A DNA stretch of 23,162 nucleotides from the NCBI GenBank assembly GCA_038245795.1, contig JBBRSC010000016.1:1-23162 (forward strand), written 5' to 3'. A model generated the notes under the pieces. That model saw only the letters and a program-made list of their open reading frames with translations. It did no database searches and was not told the origin of the DNA. Made by a program: the position numbers and the translations under genes. The number at the start of each line of letters is the position of its first letter. Position 1 is the stretch's first letter. Positions 1 to 7,125 of this stretch are shown in pieces. The stretch comes from JBBRSC01 sp038245795. GTDB taxonomy: Bacteria > Actinomycetota > Acidimicrobiia > Acidimicrobiales > Microtrichaceae.

Positions 1-1225
1 CCCAGAATCCGGCGAGACCGGGGAGCCCGAGTGATGCCATCGTGCAGAACCCAAGGATCCAACCCAGACGCGGCGCAGAGACCAGCAGTCCGCCGAGACG
101 CTTGATCTCGAGGGTGTGGTAACGGTCCTTGATGGAACCGGCCACGAAGAACAACATGCCGGTGATCAGGCCGTGCGCCACCATGCCGAAGATGGCGGCA
201 TTGATGCCGTACGACGTGAGCGTCGAGATGCCCAACATCACGAAGCCCATGTGCGCCACCGACGAGAAGGCGATCAGCCGTTTCATGTCAGTCTGCGCCA
301 GACAACCCAAGGCGCCGTAGATGATGCCGATGGTGGCGAGGATCGCAATGACCGGGGCCCACGATCGGGCAGCGTCAGGCAACATCGGCAACGCAATACG
401 CACGAAGCCGTACGTCCCCAACTTCAGCAACACCGCCGCCAGGATGACCGAGCCCTGCGTCGGGGCCTGGGTGTGCGCATCGGGCAGCCATGTGTGGAAC
501 GGAAACATGGGGACCTTGATGCCGAACCCGACGAACATGCCGCCGAAGATCACGAGCGCCGTGGCATGGGCAATGCCCGCACCGCCTGCGGCGGACAACT
601 TCGCCATGTCGAAGGTGCGGAGCAGCTCGCCTGTATTCGGGTCCTTCACCAGGAAGTAGAGCGAGAGGAAGCTCAGGATCATCAGTGCCGAACCGAACAA
701 CGTGAACAGGAAGAACTTGATGGAGGCGTACTGCCGCTGCTCGCCGCCCCACACGCCGATCATGAAGTACATCGGGAGCAGCACCACTTCGAAGAACACG
801 AAGAAAAGGATGAGATCCTCGGCCACGAACGACCCGATCATCCCGGTCTCGAGCACCAGGATCAGGATCAGGAAGGCCTTCGGGTTCCCTGGTGCCGGGA
901 TGTGGTTCAGCGAGTAGATGAAGACCAGGGGCACGATGAGCAGTGTGAGTGCCAACAGCGGCAGCGCTATGCCGTCAACGCCCATGATGAAGCGGCTGTT
1001 GATCACGTCGATCCAGCTGCGGTCCACCTTGAACTGCATCACCTGGGCCTGGTCATAGTCGAACTTCGTGAGCAGATAGATGCCCAGTCCGAACGCCACC
1101 AGCGACGTGGCCAGGGCGACGAGCTTGTGCAGCGCCTCCTGTGATTTGGGAATGGCCATCATGACCGCGGCACCAGCCAGCGGTACGAAGGTGATGGTGG
1201 GCAGCAACCAGGTCTGCGTGCTCAT
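1..1225 (-). CDS. nuoM: NuoM', antiporter-like proton-pumping subunit of the 11-subunit complex I (3' end cut by window)
   Basis: The frame is open from an ATG at 1225 to the window edge, giving 408 residues; a usual NuoM has about 500-530, so roughly the last quarter is missing. This is one of the three Mrp-antiporter-like membrane subunits that move protons in complex I. Visible family marks are FFEVVLLPMYF with the pumping Glu146, the GIKVPMFPFHTWLPDAH segment with Lys237, and LLKLGTYGF with Lys268. The window ends inside the GLPGLAGFW motif, just before the Glu expected there. No in-frame start codon lies between this ATG and nuoL', which settles the start. It follows nuoL' after 73 bases, a gap filled exactly by a 26-codon ORF whose stop overlaps this ATG. 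The upstream region is A-rich with only a weak ribosome binding site. Identity is certain from sequence; the pumping role is family knowledge. Confidence 0.96.
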   Translation of the reverse strand, partial: MSTQTWLLPTITFVPLAGAAVMMAIPKSQEALHKLVALATSLVAFGLGIYLLTKFDYDQAQVMQFKVDRSWIDVINSRFIMGVDGIALPLLALTLLIVPLVFIYSLNHIPAPGNPKAFLILILVLETGMIGSFVAEDLILFFVFFEVVLLPMYFMIGVWGGEQRQYASIKFFLFTLFGSALMILSFLSLYFLVKDPNTGELLRTFDMAKLSAAGGAGIAHATALVIFGGMFVGFGIKVPMFPFHTWLPDAHTQAPTQGSVILAAVLLKLGTYGFVRIALPMLPDAARSWAPVIAILATIGIIYGALGCLAQTDMKRLIAFSSVAHMGFVMLGISTLTSYGINAAIFGMVAHGLITGMLFFVAGSIKDRYHTLEIKRLGGLLVSAPRLGWILGFCTMASLGLPGLAGFW

Positions 1226-1302
1226 CTCTGTCCGTTTCTTTCTCGAAGTTCGTTGTCGGCCCTCTGACGGAGACCGCGGGTGAGTTCGTATGCGGTGATC
1301 AT
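1222..1302 (-). CDS. Possible 26-residue ORF between nuoL' and nuoM'
   Basis: This ORF begins with an ATG that overlaps the nuoL' stop (ATGA) and ends with a TGA that overlaps the nuoM' start (ATGA), so it fills the only intergenic space in the set exactly. The predicted peptide starts MITAYELTRG, is hydrophilic, and has six Arg against four acidic residues; it could form one short helix. I recognise no family. Against coding: the last nine codons are A-rich at the third position (including AGA twice) unlike the neighbours, there is no strong ribosome binding site, and the same frame is open for hundreds of codons upstream as an antisense-like shadow of high GC. It could be a small accessory protein, a translated linker that couples nuoL' to nuoM' translation, or chance. 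Confidence 0.35.
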   Translation of the reverse strand: MITAYELTRGLRQRADNELRERNGQR

Positions 1303-3545
1303 CCGATCACCACCACGAAGACGCCTGCCAACAACGCGGCCGCAGCGAAGAACAGCGCTGCGTACTGCTGGATACGACCGGTCTGGATCTTGCGGAGACC
1401 GCCGCCCGTACTGCTGGCGATCGAGGCCGTCCCGTTGACGGCTCCGTCCACCACTTGTTGATCGATCGTTTCGTAGACGAATTGGCCAGCTTTGACGGCG
1501 TTGCGACCGACGCCGTTGACGGCGCCATCGATGACGTTCTGATTGAACCAGTACGTCGCCTTCGCGATCGGGCCTTTGATCGCCCCGACGATGATCGTCG
1601 TATAGAGCGTGTCGAGGTAGTACTTGTTGACGAGGATGTTCTTGCCGGCACCAGCGAGCTTGTTTCGCTCGGCCAGGCCTTCGAGCGGCTTCAGCGCTCG
1701 CTTCCAATAGAAGAGGTAGGTGAGGTAGACGCCTGCTCCGGCCACTCCAAGGCTCAGCAAGGCCAACCCGACATTGAATCCGGCGTGGGTAAACCCGGCG
1801 TCCTTGCCCGGGAAGAACACACCGACCGGCTCGACCAGATGCTCGAACCTCAAGCTGATGGCCTCGGGGAGTTTCCAACCGCCAATCGACTTGGGCAGGT
1901 TCGCAAAGCCGGCAACGGCGCCGAGCACCGCAAGGATCACAAGAGGCACCGTGATGCGGGGGCCGGATTCGTGGGGCTCGCCGTGTCCCCGATACTCGCC
2001 ATAGAAGGCGTACCAGATGACCCGCGTCATGTAGGCCGCCGTGCAGAACGCCGCCAGCAACAACATGATCAGGGCGAACGTGTAGGTGCCGTTGGCGGCG
2101 TTGAGACCGCCCGTGCCCGCCAGGATCTCGTCCTTCGACCAGAAGCCGGCCAGCGGGAAGATCCCGGCCAATGCTCCCGTCCCGATCACGAAGGTCTTGA
2201 ACGTCTTGGGCATGACCTTCCGCATGCCACCCATGTCGTCGACCATGTTGAAGCTGTGATGACAGGCATGGCTCAGCGATCCGGCGCCGAGGAACAGGCA
2301 CGCCTTGAAGAACGCGTGGGTGAACAGGTGGAACAGCGCAGCGGTCCAAGCGCCGACACCGAGTGCCGTGACCATGAAGCCCAGTTGGCTGACCGTCGAG
2401 TACGCCAGGACCTTCTTGATGTCCTTCTGCACAAAGGCGAGTAACGCTCCGAACAACGCGGTGACCGACCCGATCACCGCCATGGCGTTGACGGATGAAC
2501 CGCTGATCGACAAGCCGTGAAAGAAGACGGGGTACAGCCGCGCGACCATGTAAATGCCGGCGACCACCATCGTGGCGGCGTGGATGAGCGCCGACACGGG
2601 TGTGGGCCCAGCCATCGCGTCGGGCAACCAGGTGTGCAGGATGAACTGGCCCGACTTCGACATGACAGCTGTCAGCAGGCACAGCGACGCGACCAACAGA
2701 TAGGTGTGTCCGATCTGTCCGGTGTTGGCCTTGGTGTTGATGTCGAGAACCGACCAGTTCTGACCGGATTCGAAGAACAGGATGATCACGCCGATGAGCA
2801 ACCCGATATCGCCGACACGATTGGTGATGAAGGCCTTGAGTGCCGCGTCGCTGTTCGGCTTCTCCTCCCACCAGTGGCCGATGAGCGCGAACGAACAGAC
2901 CCCGACGAGTTCCCATCCCACGATCATCTGCAGGATTGACTGGCTGAGCACGAAAAACAACATCGACGCCGTGAACAACGACAGGAAGGCGAAGTAGTGC
3001 GTGTAACGCCGATCTCCGTTGACGTAGTCGGTCGAGAACACGTGGACCAGCAACGAGATGAGCGTCACGACGACCAACATCAGGACGGATTGACCGTCGA
3101 TGATCGTGCCGATGGTGAACACCGAATCGTCGTTCTGCCACCACGAGGCGCAGCGCACCACCGGTTGAGAGGGGTGCTCCTCGGAGGCGGCTGCTTCGAC
3201 TGCGGGCGTGGCCTCCGTCGGGGTCGTCGCTGCGGGGGATGCTTTGGTCTCGCCGGCCAGCGATGCCTCGAAGACCTCCGGCCCCTTGTCGGCCGCAGCC
3301 GCGATCTCGGAGCACTTGGCGTCGACACCCGACATCGCAGCGGCTTCGGTCTCGACGTGGTCGTTGGATCGGCTGATCCACGCGCCGGCTGTCAACAACG
3401 ACAGGACGAAGGCCGCCAGAACGAACGGGATGCCGATGTAGTGGGCCCGTGTCGGTCCGAGAAACTTCTTTCCGAACACCAATATCAGGACAAAGGACAG
3501 CGCCGGGAGGGCAGGTATCAGCCAGGCGTGCGTCAGGAACCACAT
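1299..3545 (-). CDS. nuoL: NuoL', distal antiporter-like subunit of the 11-subunit complex I, with a large periplasmic insertion
   Basis: A protein of 748 residues, long for NuoL (about 610-670). It is the distal proton-pumping subunit whose C-terminal lateral helix braces the membrane arm. The family core is clear: Glu212 in GWELVG, Lys297 in the SKSGQFILHTWLPDAMAGP stretch, the VSALIHAATM helix, Lys414 in THAFFKACLFLG and the FWSKDEILAG loop. Residues about 58-140, between transmembrane segments 2 and 3 and so predicted periplasmic, form an Ala/Pro/Glu/Thr-rich insertion holding two cysteines (78 and 132). The C-terminal part carries the motif DGAVNG twice, 27 residues apart, followed by a final hydrophobic helix. 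The ATG lies 4 bases after the nuoK' stop, the same spacing as nuoK-nuoL in the first set. Pumping residues are intact, so it should be active. Confidence 0.98.
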   Translation of the reverse strand: MWFLTHAWLIPALPALSFVLILVFGKKFLGPTRAHYIGIPFVLAAFVLSLLTAGAWISRSNDHVETEAAAMSGVDAKCSEIAAAADKGPEVFEASLAGETKASPAATTPTEATPAVEAAASEEHPSQPVVRCASWWQNDDSVFTIGTIIDGQSVLMLVVVTLISLLVHVFSTDYVNGDRRYTHYFAFLSLFTASMLFFVLSQSILQMIVGWELVGVCSFALIGHWWEEKPNSDAALKAFITNRVGDIGLLIGVIILFFESGQNWSVLDINTKANTGQIGHTYLLVASLCLLTAVMSKSGQFILHTWLPDAMAGPTPVSALIHAATMVVAGIYMVARLYPVFFHGLSISGSSVNAMAVIGSVTALFGALLAFVQKDIKKVLAYSTVSQLGFMVTALGVGAWTAALFHLFTHAFFKACLFLGAGSLSHACHHSFNMVDDMGGMRKVMPKTFKTFVIGTGALAGIFPLAGFWSKDEILAGTGGLNAANGTYTFALIMLLLAAFCTAAYMTRVIWYAFYGEYRGHGEPHESGPRITVPLVILAVLGAVAGFANLPKSIGGWKLPEAISLRFEHLVEPVGVFFPGKDAGFTHAGFNVGLALLSLGVAGAGVYLTYLFYWKRALKPLEGLAERNKLAGAGKNILVNKYYLDTLYTTIIVGAIKGPIAKATYWFNQNVIDGAVNGVGRNAVKAGQFVYETIDQQVVDGAVNGTASIASSTGGGLRKIQTGRIQQYAALFFAAAALLAGVFVVVIG

Positions 3546-3549
3546 GGCG

Positions 3550-3846
3550 TCAGCCCTTCAGCTCATCGAGTTGGTCGATGTCGATCGATCGGCGATTTCG
3601 GTAGATCATGAGCAGGATGGCCAAGCCGACCCCGACCTCGGCGGCCGCCACGGCGATCACGAACAACGCGAACACCTGACCACTGAGCCCACTCGAGGTG
3701 CCGAAGGCAACGAGATTGATGTTCACCGCATTGAGGATGAGTTCGATTGACATGAGCACCAGCACGCCATTGCGACGAACGAGGACTCCGTAGACCCCGA
3801 TCGAGAACAGGATGGCCGACAGCATGAGGAACTGGATGACGAACAT
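3550..3846 (-). CDS. nuoK: NuoK', small membrane subunit of the 11-subunit complex I
   Basis: A 98-residue protein with three hydrophobic segments, the normal size for NuoK (ND4L). It bridges NuoJ/NuoA and the antiporter-like subunits and passes protons through two buried glutamates. Both are present: Glu35 in the SIELILNAVN segment and Glu70 in AVAAAEVGVGLAI. The protein ends in LKG, as does NuoK of the first set. The start is fixed by a strong AGGAGG nine bases upstream of the ATG, the best ribosome binding site I noticed in the window. It lies 3 bases after nuoJ' and 4 bases before nuoL'. Confidence 0.98.
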   Translation of the reverse strand: MFVIQFLMLSAILFSIGVYGVLVRRNGVLVLMSIELILNAVNINLVAFGTSSGLSGQVFALFVIAVAAAEVGVGLAILLMIYRNRRSIDIDQLDELKG

Positions 3847-3849
3847 CGG

Positions 3850-4368
3850 TCAGTCCCTCCTGGCCAGAACGATGGCCCCAATGAGCGCCGCCAGCAACAG
3901 CACCGACACGACCTCGAACGGGATCAGGTAGTTGCTGAAGATCTCGTCCGACACAGATTGGGTGTTGAGCGAACCACCAGCGGGCAGAACGATGCGGGTG
4001 TCCTTCCAGGTGGCGATCTGCGACGCCCCGATCACACCCAGCAACGACAGCGACGTGAGGAGCGCAATGGGCTTCTGGCTGGGGTCGTCGAGATCGTCGG
4101 ATTGGCCGAGCGGGGCGCGGGTCAGCATGATGCCGAACAGGAACAGCACCACGATGGCGCCGACGTAGACGAGGAACTGGGTGATGGCCAGGAACTCCGC
4201 CTGCAGGAGCAGGAAGTTGATGCCGACCCCCGCCAAAACCAACACCAAGTACAACGCAGCGTGCACGATGTTCTTCGTCGTGACCACCCGGACGGCGGCA
4301 TAGATCATCCCGACCGCCACGATGCCGAAGGCGATATTGCTGGGGACGTCGTAGGAAGCCGCAATCAC
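3850..4368 (-). CDS. nuoJ: NuoJ', membrane subunit of the 11-subunit complex I
   Basis: I place the start at a GTG at 4368, which overlaps the nuoI' stop as GTGA and gives 172 residues. The open frame runs further up inside nuoI', but those residues are not hydrophobic and do not look like NuoJ. AAGAAGG lies about 8 bases upstream of the GTG. NuoJ (ND6) sits beside NuoA and NuoK, and its third helix, with the motif YVGAIVVLFLFGIML here, is the hinge that changes shape during coupling. Five hydrophobic segments can be seen. The loop before the last segment is hydrophilic (from about the SDDLDDPSQK stretch onward). It ends 3 bases before nuoK'. Confidence 0.96.
   Translation of the reverse strand: MIAASYDVPSNIAFGIVAVGMIYAAVRVVTTKNIVHAALYLVLVLAGVGINFLLLQAEFLAITQFLVYVGAIVVLFLFGIMLTRAPLGQSDDLDDPSQKPIALLTSLSLLGVIGASQIATWKDTRIVLPAGGSLNTQSVSDEIFSNYLIPFEVVSVLLLAALIGAIVLARRD
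3856..3861 (-). promoter_or_regulatory. Ribosome binding site of nuoK'
   Basis: AGGAGG, nine bases upstream of the nuoK' ATG and lying inside the 3' end of nuoJ'. It is a near-consensus Shine-Dalgarno sequence and supports 3846 as the start. Most other junctions rely on stop/start overlaps with weaker sites. Confidence 0.8.
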
Positions 4369-4919
4369 GACACGGCCTTCTTCGGGACTTTCTTGATCTT
4401 GACCTCGGCGCCCGTTTCGTATGGCTCGAATTCCGGCACCGTTTCGAACCACTCGGCGAGACGATCCTTGTCGTGCAGCAGATCAGCAATGCGCATCTCG
4501 GAGTACTCGTACTCCGGGCTCCAGAACAACGCCTCGAAGGGACAGACCTCGACACAGATGCCGCAGTACATGCACAACGAGTAGTCGATATCGAACCGAT
4601 CGAGCGCATTCACCGCACGCGGCTTGCCGCCAGCACGCCGCGGCGGCGCCATGGTCTTGTGGGCCTCGATATAGATGCACCAGTCAGGGCATTCGCGAGC
4701 GCACAGCATGCACGAGGTGCAGTTCTCTTCCAACAACGAGATCACGCCACGGGCACGGGGCGTCGGGGCTTCCTTCTCGTGGGGGTACTGGATCGTCGCC
4801 GCGCCACGCACCGGCGACGGCGGCTTGAGAAGTCCGTCGGGGAACATCGTCTCCTTGGCGGTCTTCATGGTCACGCCAAGGCCCTTCAACAGGCCCGGCA
4901 GTTTCGGAGCCTTGGGCAT
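4365..4919 (-). CDS. nuoI: NuoI', two-[4Fe-4S] ferredoxin-like subunit of the 11-subunit complex I
   Basis: A 184-residue protein with two ferredoxin-type cysteine sets: Cys67, 70, 73 and 77, and Cys116, 119, 122 and 126, each ending in CP. These bind clusters N6a and N6b, which feed N2 in NuoB. An extra Cys81 follows the first set. In a complex without NuoE, F and G this subunit is the likely docking surface for the electron donor, as in other 11-subunit complexes. The N-terminal 60 residues are basic and Pro-rich, and the GRHVLNRYEDG stretch that precedes the clusters in NuoI of the first set is replaced by a quite different sequence. The start shares one base with the nuoH' stop (TGATG), and the gene overlaps nuoJ' by four bases. 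Confidence 0.97.
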   Translation of the reverse strand: MPKAPKLPGLLKGLGVTMKTAKETMFPDGLLKPPSPVRGAATIQYPHEKEAPTPRARGVISLLEENCTSCMLCARECPDWCIYIEAHKTMAPPRRAGGKPRAVNALDRFDIDYSLCMYCGICVEVCPFEALFWSPEYEYSEMRIADLLHDKDRLAEWFETVPEFEPYETGAEVKIKKVPKKAVS

Positions 4920-5956
4920 CAGAACGCCACCTTCAGCACAGCCGTCACCATGATGTTGGCGAGAGCGATCGGGATGAGAACCTTCCAGGCAAACTTCTGG
5001 AGCTGGTCTTCACGGAGTCGGGGAAAGCTGAATCGGACCCAGAAGATGAACAGACAGAAGATCATCGTCTTGCCCAACAGGATGGCCGGCCCGGCGAAGT
5101 GCATGGCCACCGTGGGAATCCCCCACGATGCCGGCAGGGCCCAACCGCCGAGGAACAGCGTGGCCGCAATGGCCGAGAACCCGAACGCCGTCGAGAACTC
5201 CGCCAGAAAGAACAGCAGGAAACGGACACCCGTGTACTCGACCTGATACCCGGCAACGAGCTCGGATTCGGCGACGGGCATGTCGAACGGTGTCTGGGTG
5301 AGCTCGGCCTGAATGGTGATCAGGAAGATGACGAGCGCCACGAACTGGGTCAGGATGTACGGGCTGCCCAGGCCGCTGAACCCGAAGATCTCGCCGTTGG
5401 CCTGCGCCAGGACGATCTGTTGCAGGTTGAGTGTGCCCGCCTGGATCACCACGCCGAGTACGGCGAGCACCATCGGGAGTTCATAGGCAATGAGCTGGCC
5501 GCCAGCGCGGAGCCCGCCGAGCAGGGCGTACTTGTTGGCCGACGCCCAACCCGCCATGAGCACGCCGATGACTGACAACGACGACACCGCGAGGATGTAG
5601 TAGATCCCACTCGGGAGGTCGACGAGTACAGCGTTCGGTCCCGCCGGGATGACGACGTAGATGAGGAACGTCGATGCCATCACGATCAATGGCGCCAGTT
5701 TGAAGATCCGCTTGTCCGCGGCGTCGGGGGCGATGTCTTCCTTCTGGATGAACTTGCCGGCCTCGGCAATGAGCTGCAGCGAGCCGTGCGGTCCGGCCTC
5801 CATGGGGCCGAGGCGGCTGTGCATGAAGGACACGAACTTGAACAGGAAGACGAACACGATGATCGCCGCGCCGGTGGGCACAACGACAAGCGCCATGATC
5901 CCCTTGAGCGTGGTGACCTGCCAGTACGACGGATCGAGTGCGAACATCGGCGTCAT
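4919..5956 (-). CDS. nuoH: NuoH', quinone-chamber membrane subunit of the 11-subunit complex I, with altered conserved residues
   Basis: The start is the ATG at 5956, overlapping the nuoD' stop as ATGA, giving 345 residues and about eight transmembrane segments. NuoH (ND1) forms the quinone tunnel and the first part of the proton (E-channel) path. Family marks are SRLGPMEAGPHGSLQ, IQKEDI, KYALLGGLRAGGQLIAYEL and ESELVAGYQVEYTG. Two deviations stand out. The E-R-K motif ten residues before the R-x-G-P arginine (Arg48) reads Leu38-Phe39-Lys40, and the first Glu of the P-E-A-E loop is Val228 (PVAESEL). NuoH of the first set keeps E-R-K and has VEAE. The Asp of the A-D-x-x-K stretch is Glu here (AEAGK). 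Identity is secure; whether the tunnel handles a usual quinone is open. Confidence 0.97.
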   Translation of the reverse strand: MTPMFALDPSYWQVTTLKGIMALVVVPTGAAIIVFVFLFKFVSFMHSRLGPMEAGPHGSLQLIAEAGKFIQKEDIAPDAADKRIFKLAPLIVMASTFLIYVVIPAGPNAVLVDLPSGIYYILAVSSLSVIGVLMAGWASANKYALLGGLRAGGQLIAYELPMVLAVLGVVIQAGTLNLQQIVLAQANGEIFGFSGLGSPYILTQFVALVIFLITIQAELTQTPFDMPVAESELVAGYQVEYTGVRFLLFFLAEFSTAFGFSAIAATLFLGGWALPASWGIPTVAMHFAGPAILLGKTMIFCLFIFWVRFSFPRLREDQLQKFAWKVLIPIALANIMVTAVLKVAF

Positions 5957-7125
5957 CGGTCGATGTCTCCGAGGATGAAGTAGAGCGACCCCAAGATGGT
6001 GACGATGTCCGGCACGTAGACGCCGCGCAACAACCACGGCGTGATGGAGACATTGTTGAAGCTGGCGGTACGAATCTTGACGCGGAACGGCGTGAGGTCA
6101 CCCTTCGACACGATGTAGTAGCCCATCTCGCCCAGCGGGTTCTCGGTGGCAACGTATGCCTCGCCCTCGGGGACCTTGATGATGCGCGGCACCTTGGCCA
6201 TGATCGGTCCGCCCTTGATGGATCCGAGCAACTGATCGACGATCGAGGTGGCCTCGCGTGTCTCCTGCAGTCGCACCCAGAAGCGGGCGAAGCTGTCGCC
6301 GTCGGGATGAGTCCAGACCTTCCAGTCGGCATCGCCGTAGACGAGTCCGACGTTGGAATCGCGACGAAGATCCCAATCAATGCCCGACGCCCGCGCGTTG
6401 GCACCGGACAACCCGAATTGTTGGGCGACGTCGGGTGGAATGACGCCGATGCCACGGGTTCGGGCCTGGAAGATCTCCGAGCCCATCAACAGATCTTCCA
6501 TCTGATCGCAGAATTCCCGGACCTTGACCATGGCGGAGAGAGAATCCTCGATCCAACCCTTGGGGAAGTCGTCCTTCACTCCGCCGATACGGTCGAAGTT
6601 GGGATGGAAACGACCGCCGGTGACCGCCTCGATCTGGTTGAGGACGTACTCGCGATCTCGGAACGCATAGAAGATCGGGGTGAGAGCGCCGAGCTGCACA
6701 GCCATGTCGCCCAGGAAGAGGATGATGTTGGCGATGCGGCCCATCTCGAAAAGGATCGTCCGGATGTACTGCGCGCGGAGCGGGGCTTCGATGCCCATGA
6801 GCTGCTCGGCCGCCAGGATGAACGGCACCTCGTTGGCGAAACTGCCGACCCAGTCGATGCGGTTGATCAGCGTTGTCACCTGCGGATAGGTCCGCACCTC
6901 GGTGAGCTTCTCGTAGCCGCGGTGCATGTAGCCCATCATCGGCTCGGCGTGCAGCACCTGTTCGCCATCGAGCTTGGCGACGATGCGCAGCGTGCCGTGC
7001 GTCGCCGGGTGTTGCGGCCCGATGTTGAGGATCATGCCCCCGGTCTCGAGTTCCAGGTTCACTCGTGCGTCGGACGCCTGCGCGGCGACGTAGGCGAGCT
7101 TCTGGCGATCGGAGATGGCGGTCAT
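5953..7125 (-). CDS. nuoD: NuoD', 49-kDa quinone-site subunit of the 11-subunit complex I, with two key residues changed
   Basis: A 390-residue protein, collinear with NuoD (Nqo4/49 kDa). It forms the quinone head-group site together with NuoB and NuoH. The GPQHPATHG loop is intact, with His43 at the place of the quinone-binding His. Forty-nine residues later, where the family has the catalytic Tyr (motif R-x-D-Y), this protein has Trp92 (NRIDW). One hundred and one residues after the His, where an Asp normally pairs with it (D-x-G-A-x-T-P), there is Gln144 (QLGALTP). NuoD of the first set has Tyr121 and Asp173 at the same spacings. There are no CxxC pairs, so it is not a [NiFe]-hydrogenase large subunit. 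It overlaps both nuoC' and nuoH' by ATGA, so no genes for an NADH module were ever between D' and H' in this arrangement. Confidence 0.98.
   Translation of the reverse strand: MTAISDRQKLAYVAAQASDARVNLELETGGMILNIGPQHPATHGTLRIVAKLDGEQVLHAEPMMGYMHRGYEKLTEVRTYPQVTTLINRIDWVGSFANEVPFILAAEQLMGIEAPLRAQYIRTILFEMGRIANIILFLGDMAVQLGALTPIFYAFRDREYVLNQIEAVTGGRFHPNFDRIGGVKDDFPKGWIEDSLSAMVKVREFCDQMEDLLMGSEIFQARTRGIGVIPPDVAQQFGLSGANARASGIDWDLRRDSNVGLVYGDADWKVWTHPDGDSFARFWVRLQETREATSIVDQLLGSIKGGPIMAKVPRIIKVPEGEAYVATENPLGEMGYYIVSKGDLTPFRVKIRTASFNNVSITPWLLRGVYVPDIVTILGSLYFILGDIDR

Noticed and set aside
116..1144. Plus-strand ORF of 342 codons at the left edge
   Set aside because: It is antisense to NuoM', whose frame is open to the window edge with all NuoM motifs; the plus-strand product is a His/Glu/Gln-rich shadow.
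1303..3543. Minus-strand open frame of more than 700 codons overlapping nuoL'
   Set aside because: It is the neighbouring frame of nuoL' and reads as Arg-rich low-complexity sequence. Only its last 26 codons, downstream of nuoL', are kept as a doubtful small ORF.
1..4368. NuoJ'-NuoM' as an Mrp-type Na+/H+ antiporter operon
   Set aside because: The order J-K-L-M directly follows A-B-C-D-H-I, and NuoJ' and NuoK' match complex I subunits; no mrpE, F or G is present.
5953..5956. Loss of nuoE/F/G from the second set through deletion or assembly error
   Set aside because: nuoD' and nuoH' join by a clean ATGA overlap like other junctions, so a random deletion or misjoin is unlikely.
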